From the NCBI GenBank assembly GCA_008933995.1, contig WARS01000110.1:2046001-2110000 (forward strand): DNA of 64,000 nt. The letters run 5' to 3'. This document shows, in pieces, positions 63,401-64,000 of this stretch. A program made the position numbers and the translations under genes. How positions within the stretch are numbered: the stretch's first letter is position 1; each line of letters opens with the position of its first letter. Origin of the DNA: Datnioides undecimradiatus. Lineage: Eukaryota > Chordata > Actinopteri > Lobotiformes > Datnioididae. Below the pieces are notes generated by a model. It worked only from the letters and a program-made list of their open reading frames with translations. It was not told the DNA's origin and did no database searches.

Positions 63401-63952
63401 TTGGTTACTCATTTTGTGCATTCCTTGGTATCTGCACACACATAACCTATGGTACGGGTTGTCAGGGCATTATTTCAAGTCTTTTCTTGTCTGTGGGTGC
63501 ATGGTTTATCACCTTTATCTGATCTAATAAATAACAAACCTAGGGAGAAGCATCTGCTGATTTACTCCCCATATCATTGGAGTAGATTAACAGCGTAACC
63601 AATATCTGAATTTAACTATTGCTGTAATCAATAGTCCATCTTACAAAACGACTTTAAAAAAGTCTCAGGGTTTGTTTGGTTTTTTTTAAACTGACAAAAG
63701 TACACTTCTAAGGACAAAAAAACTTACTCTTGAATCCTCGAGACACACTGATGAAACAAGTTTATAATTAAATTACAAGACTGGTAAAAGTTAATCAACA
63801 TAAATAACTTATTTTATGATTGCTGGTGGTATTTATAGATGTTGTTGGGTTAATTTTGAACATTCTAGCACTTTGGTTGAGCAGATAAATTCCTGAGCTT
63901 CTCATGACAGTGAAAGAAATATTAGAGGGTAAATGAGTAAATGGTTGCGTAT

Positions 63953-63980
63953 ATGAGAGAGAGAGAGTAAGAGAGAGAGG
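63953..63980. repeat. (GA)n microsatellite
   Basis: About 13 GA units with one taa interruption near the right edge of the window. Confidence 0.93.
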
Positions 63981-64000
63981 TGAGCCTGCCACTACAATAG

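Larger units (their letters stand above)
43084..64000. other. sez6: Intron 5' of the CUB1 exon, over 20.9 kb
   Basis: No minus-strand frame here has the C...YPGYGVE pattern expected of the first half of CUB1, so the intron runs past the window edge. It holds a small TTGTTATAA-rich segment at 44140-44290, an L2 LINE tail at about 54238-54525, repeats at 47950-48180 and 57170-57380, a 517-bp TIR element at 57411-57927, a piggyBac-type MITE at 58385-59057 and a degenerate tandem array at 63020-63400. Gene-free stretches such as 45600-47900, 48650-52300, 55400-57100 and 59100-62800 show no domain I recognise. Confidence 0.7.

Overview
The window is vertebrate nuclear DNA, almost certainly from a percomorph-type teleost fish. 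Short exons with canonical splice sites sit in long AT-rich introns. The introns carry (CA)n, (GA)n and (TA)n microsatellites and repeat families I recognise from fish genomes: Tc1-like elements, L2/Rex1-type LINEs, an RTE/Rex3-type LINE, a piggyBac-type MITE and several high-copy teleost interspersed repeats. I see no bacterial, plasmid or viral genes, no CRISPR array and no rRNA or tRNA gene.

One host gene is present, on the minus strand: the middle part of sez6 (seizure-related 6). This gene encodes a neuronal type I membrane protein of CUB and sushi (CCP) domains. Eight exons were placed by reading frame, splice sites and phase. In transcript order they are 42894-43083 (second half of CUB1), 22186-22371 (sushi 1), 19133-19301 and 17827-17993 (CUB2), 14525-14719 (sushi 2), 13327-13465 and 3634-3830 (CUB3), and 975-1169 (sushi 3). 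They add up to 1438 bp, about 479 codons, and splice in frame with no stop. The residues agree with vertebrate SEZ6 better than with SEZ6L or SEZ6L2 as I remember those proteins. The signal peptide, the Thr-rich N-terminal region and the first half of CUB1 must lie beyond base 64000. Sushi 4, sushi 5, the membrane segment and the cytoplasmic tail must lie before base 1. I cannot tell sez6a from sez6b.

The rest is intron. The CUB3 intron (3831-13326) holds a decayed Tc1-like transposon at about 6600-8045. The 20.5 kb CUB1-sushi 1 intron (22372-42893) holds three L2/Rex1-type LINE remnants, an RTE/Rex3-type LINE end, a small mariner-type MITE and several anonymous repeats. The intron upstream of CUB1 exceeds 20.9 kb and holds an L2 LINE tail, a 517-bp element with terminal inverted repeats, a 673-bp piggyBac-type MITE and a degenerate tandem array.

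I did not find a new multi-gene system. The most interesting observations are a long (CT)n/(CA)n microsatellite that forms the polypyrimidine tract of the sushi 3 exon, a pair of in-frame acceptors 9 nt apart at the sushi 2 exon, a different intron phase inside CUB1 than inside CUB2 and CUB3, a microsatellite grown inside the Tc1 copy, and several short palindromic or POU/homeodomain-rich segments that could be conserved regulatory DNA.
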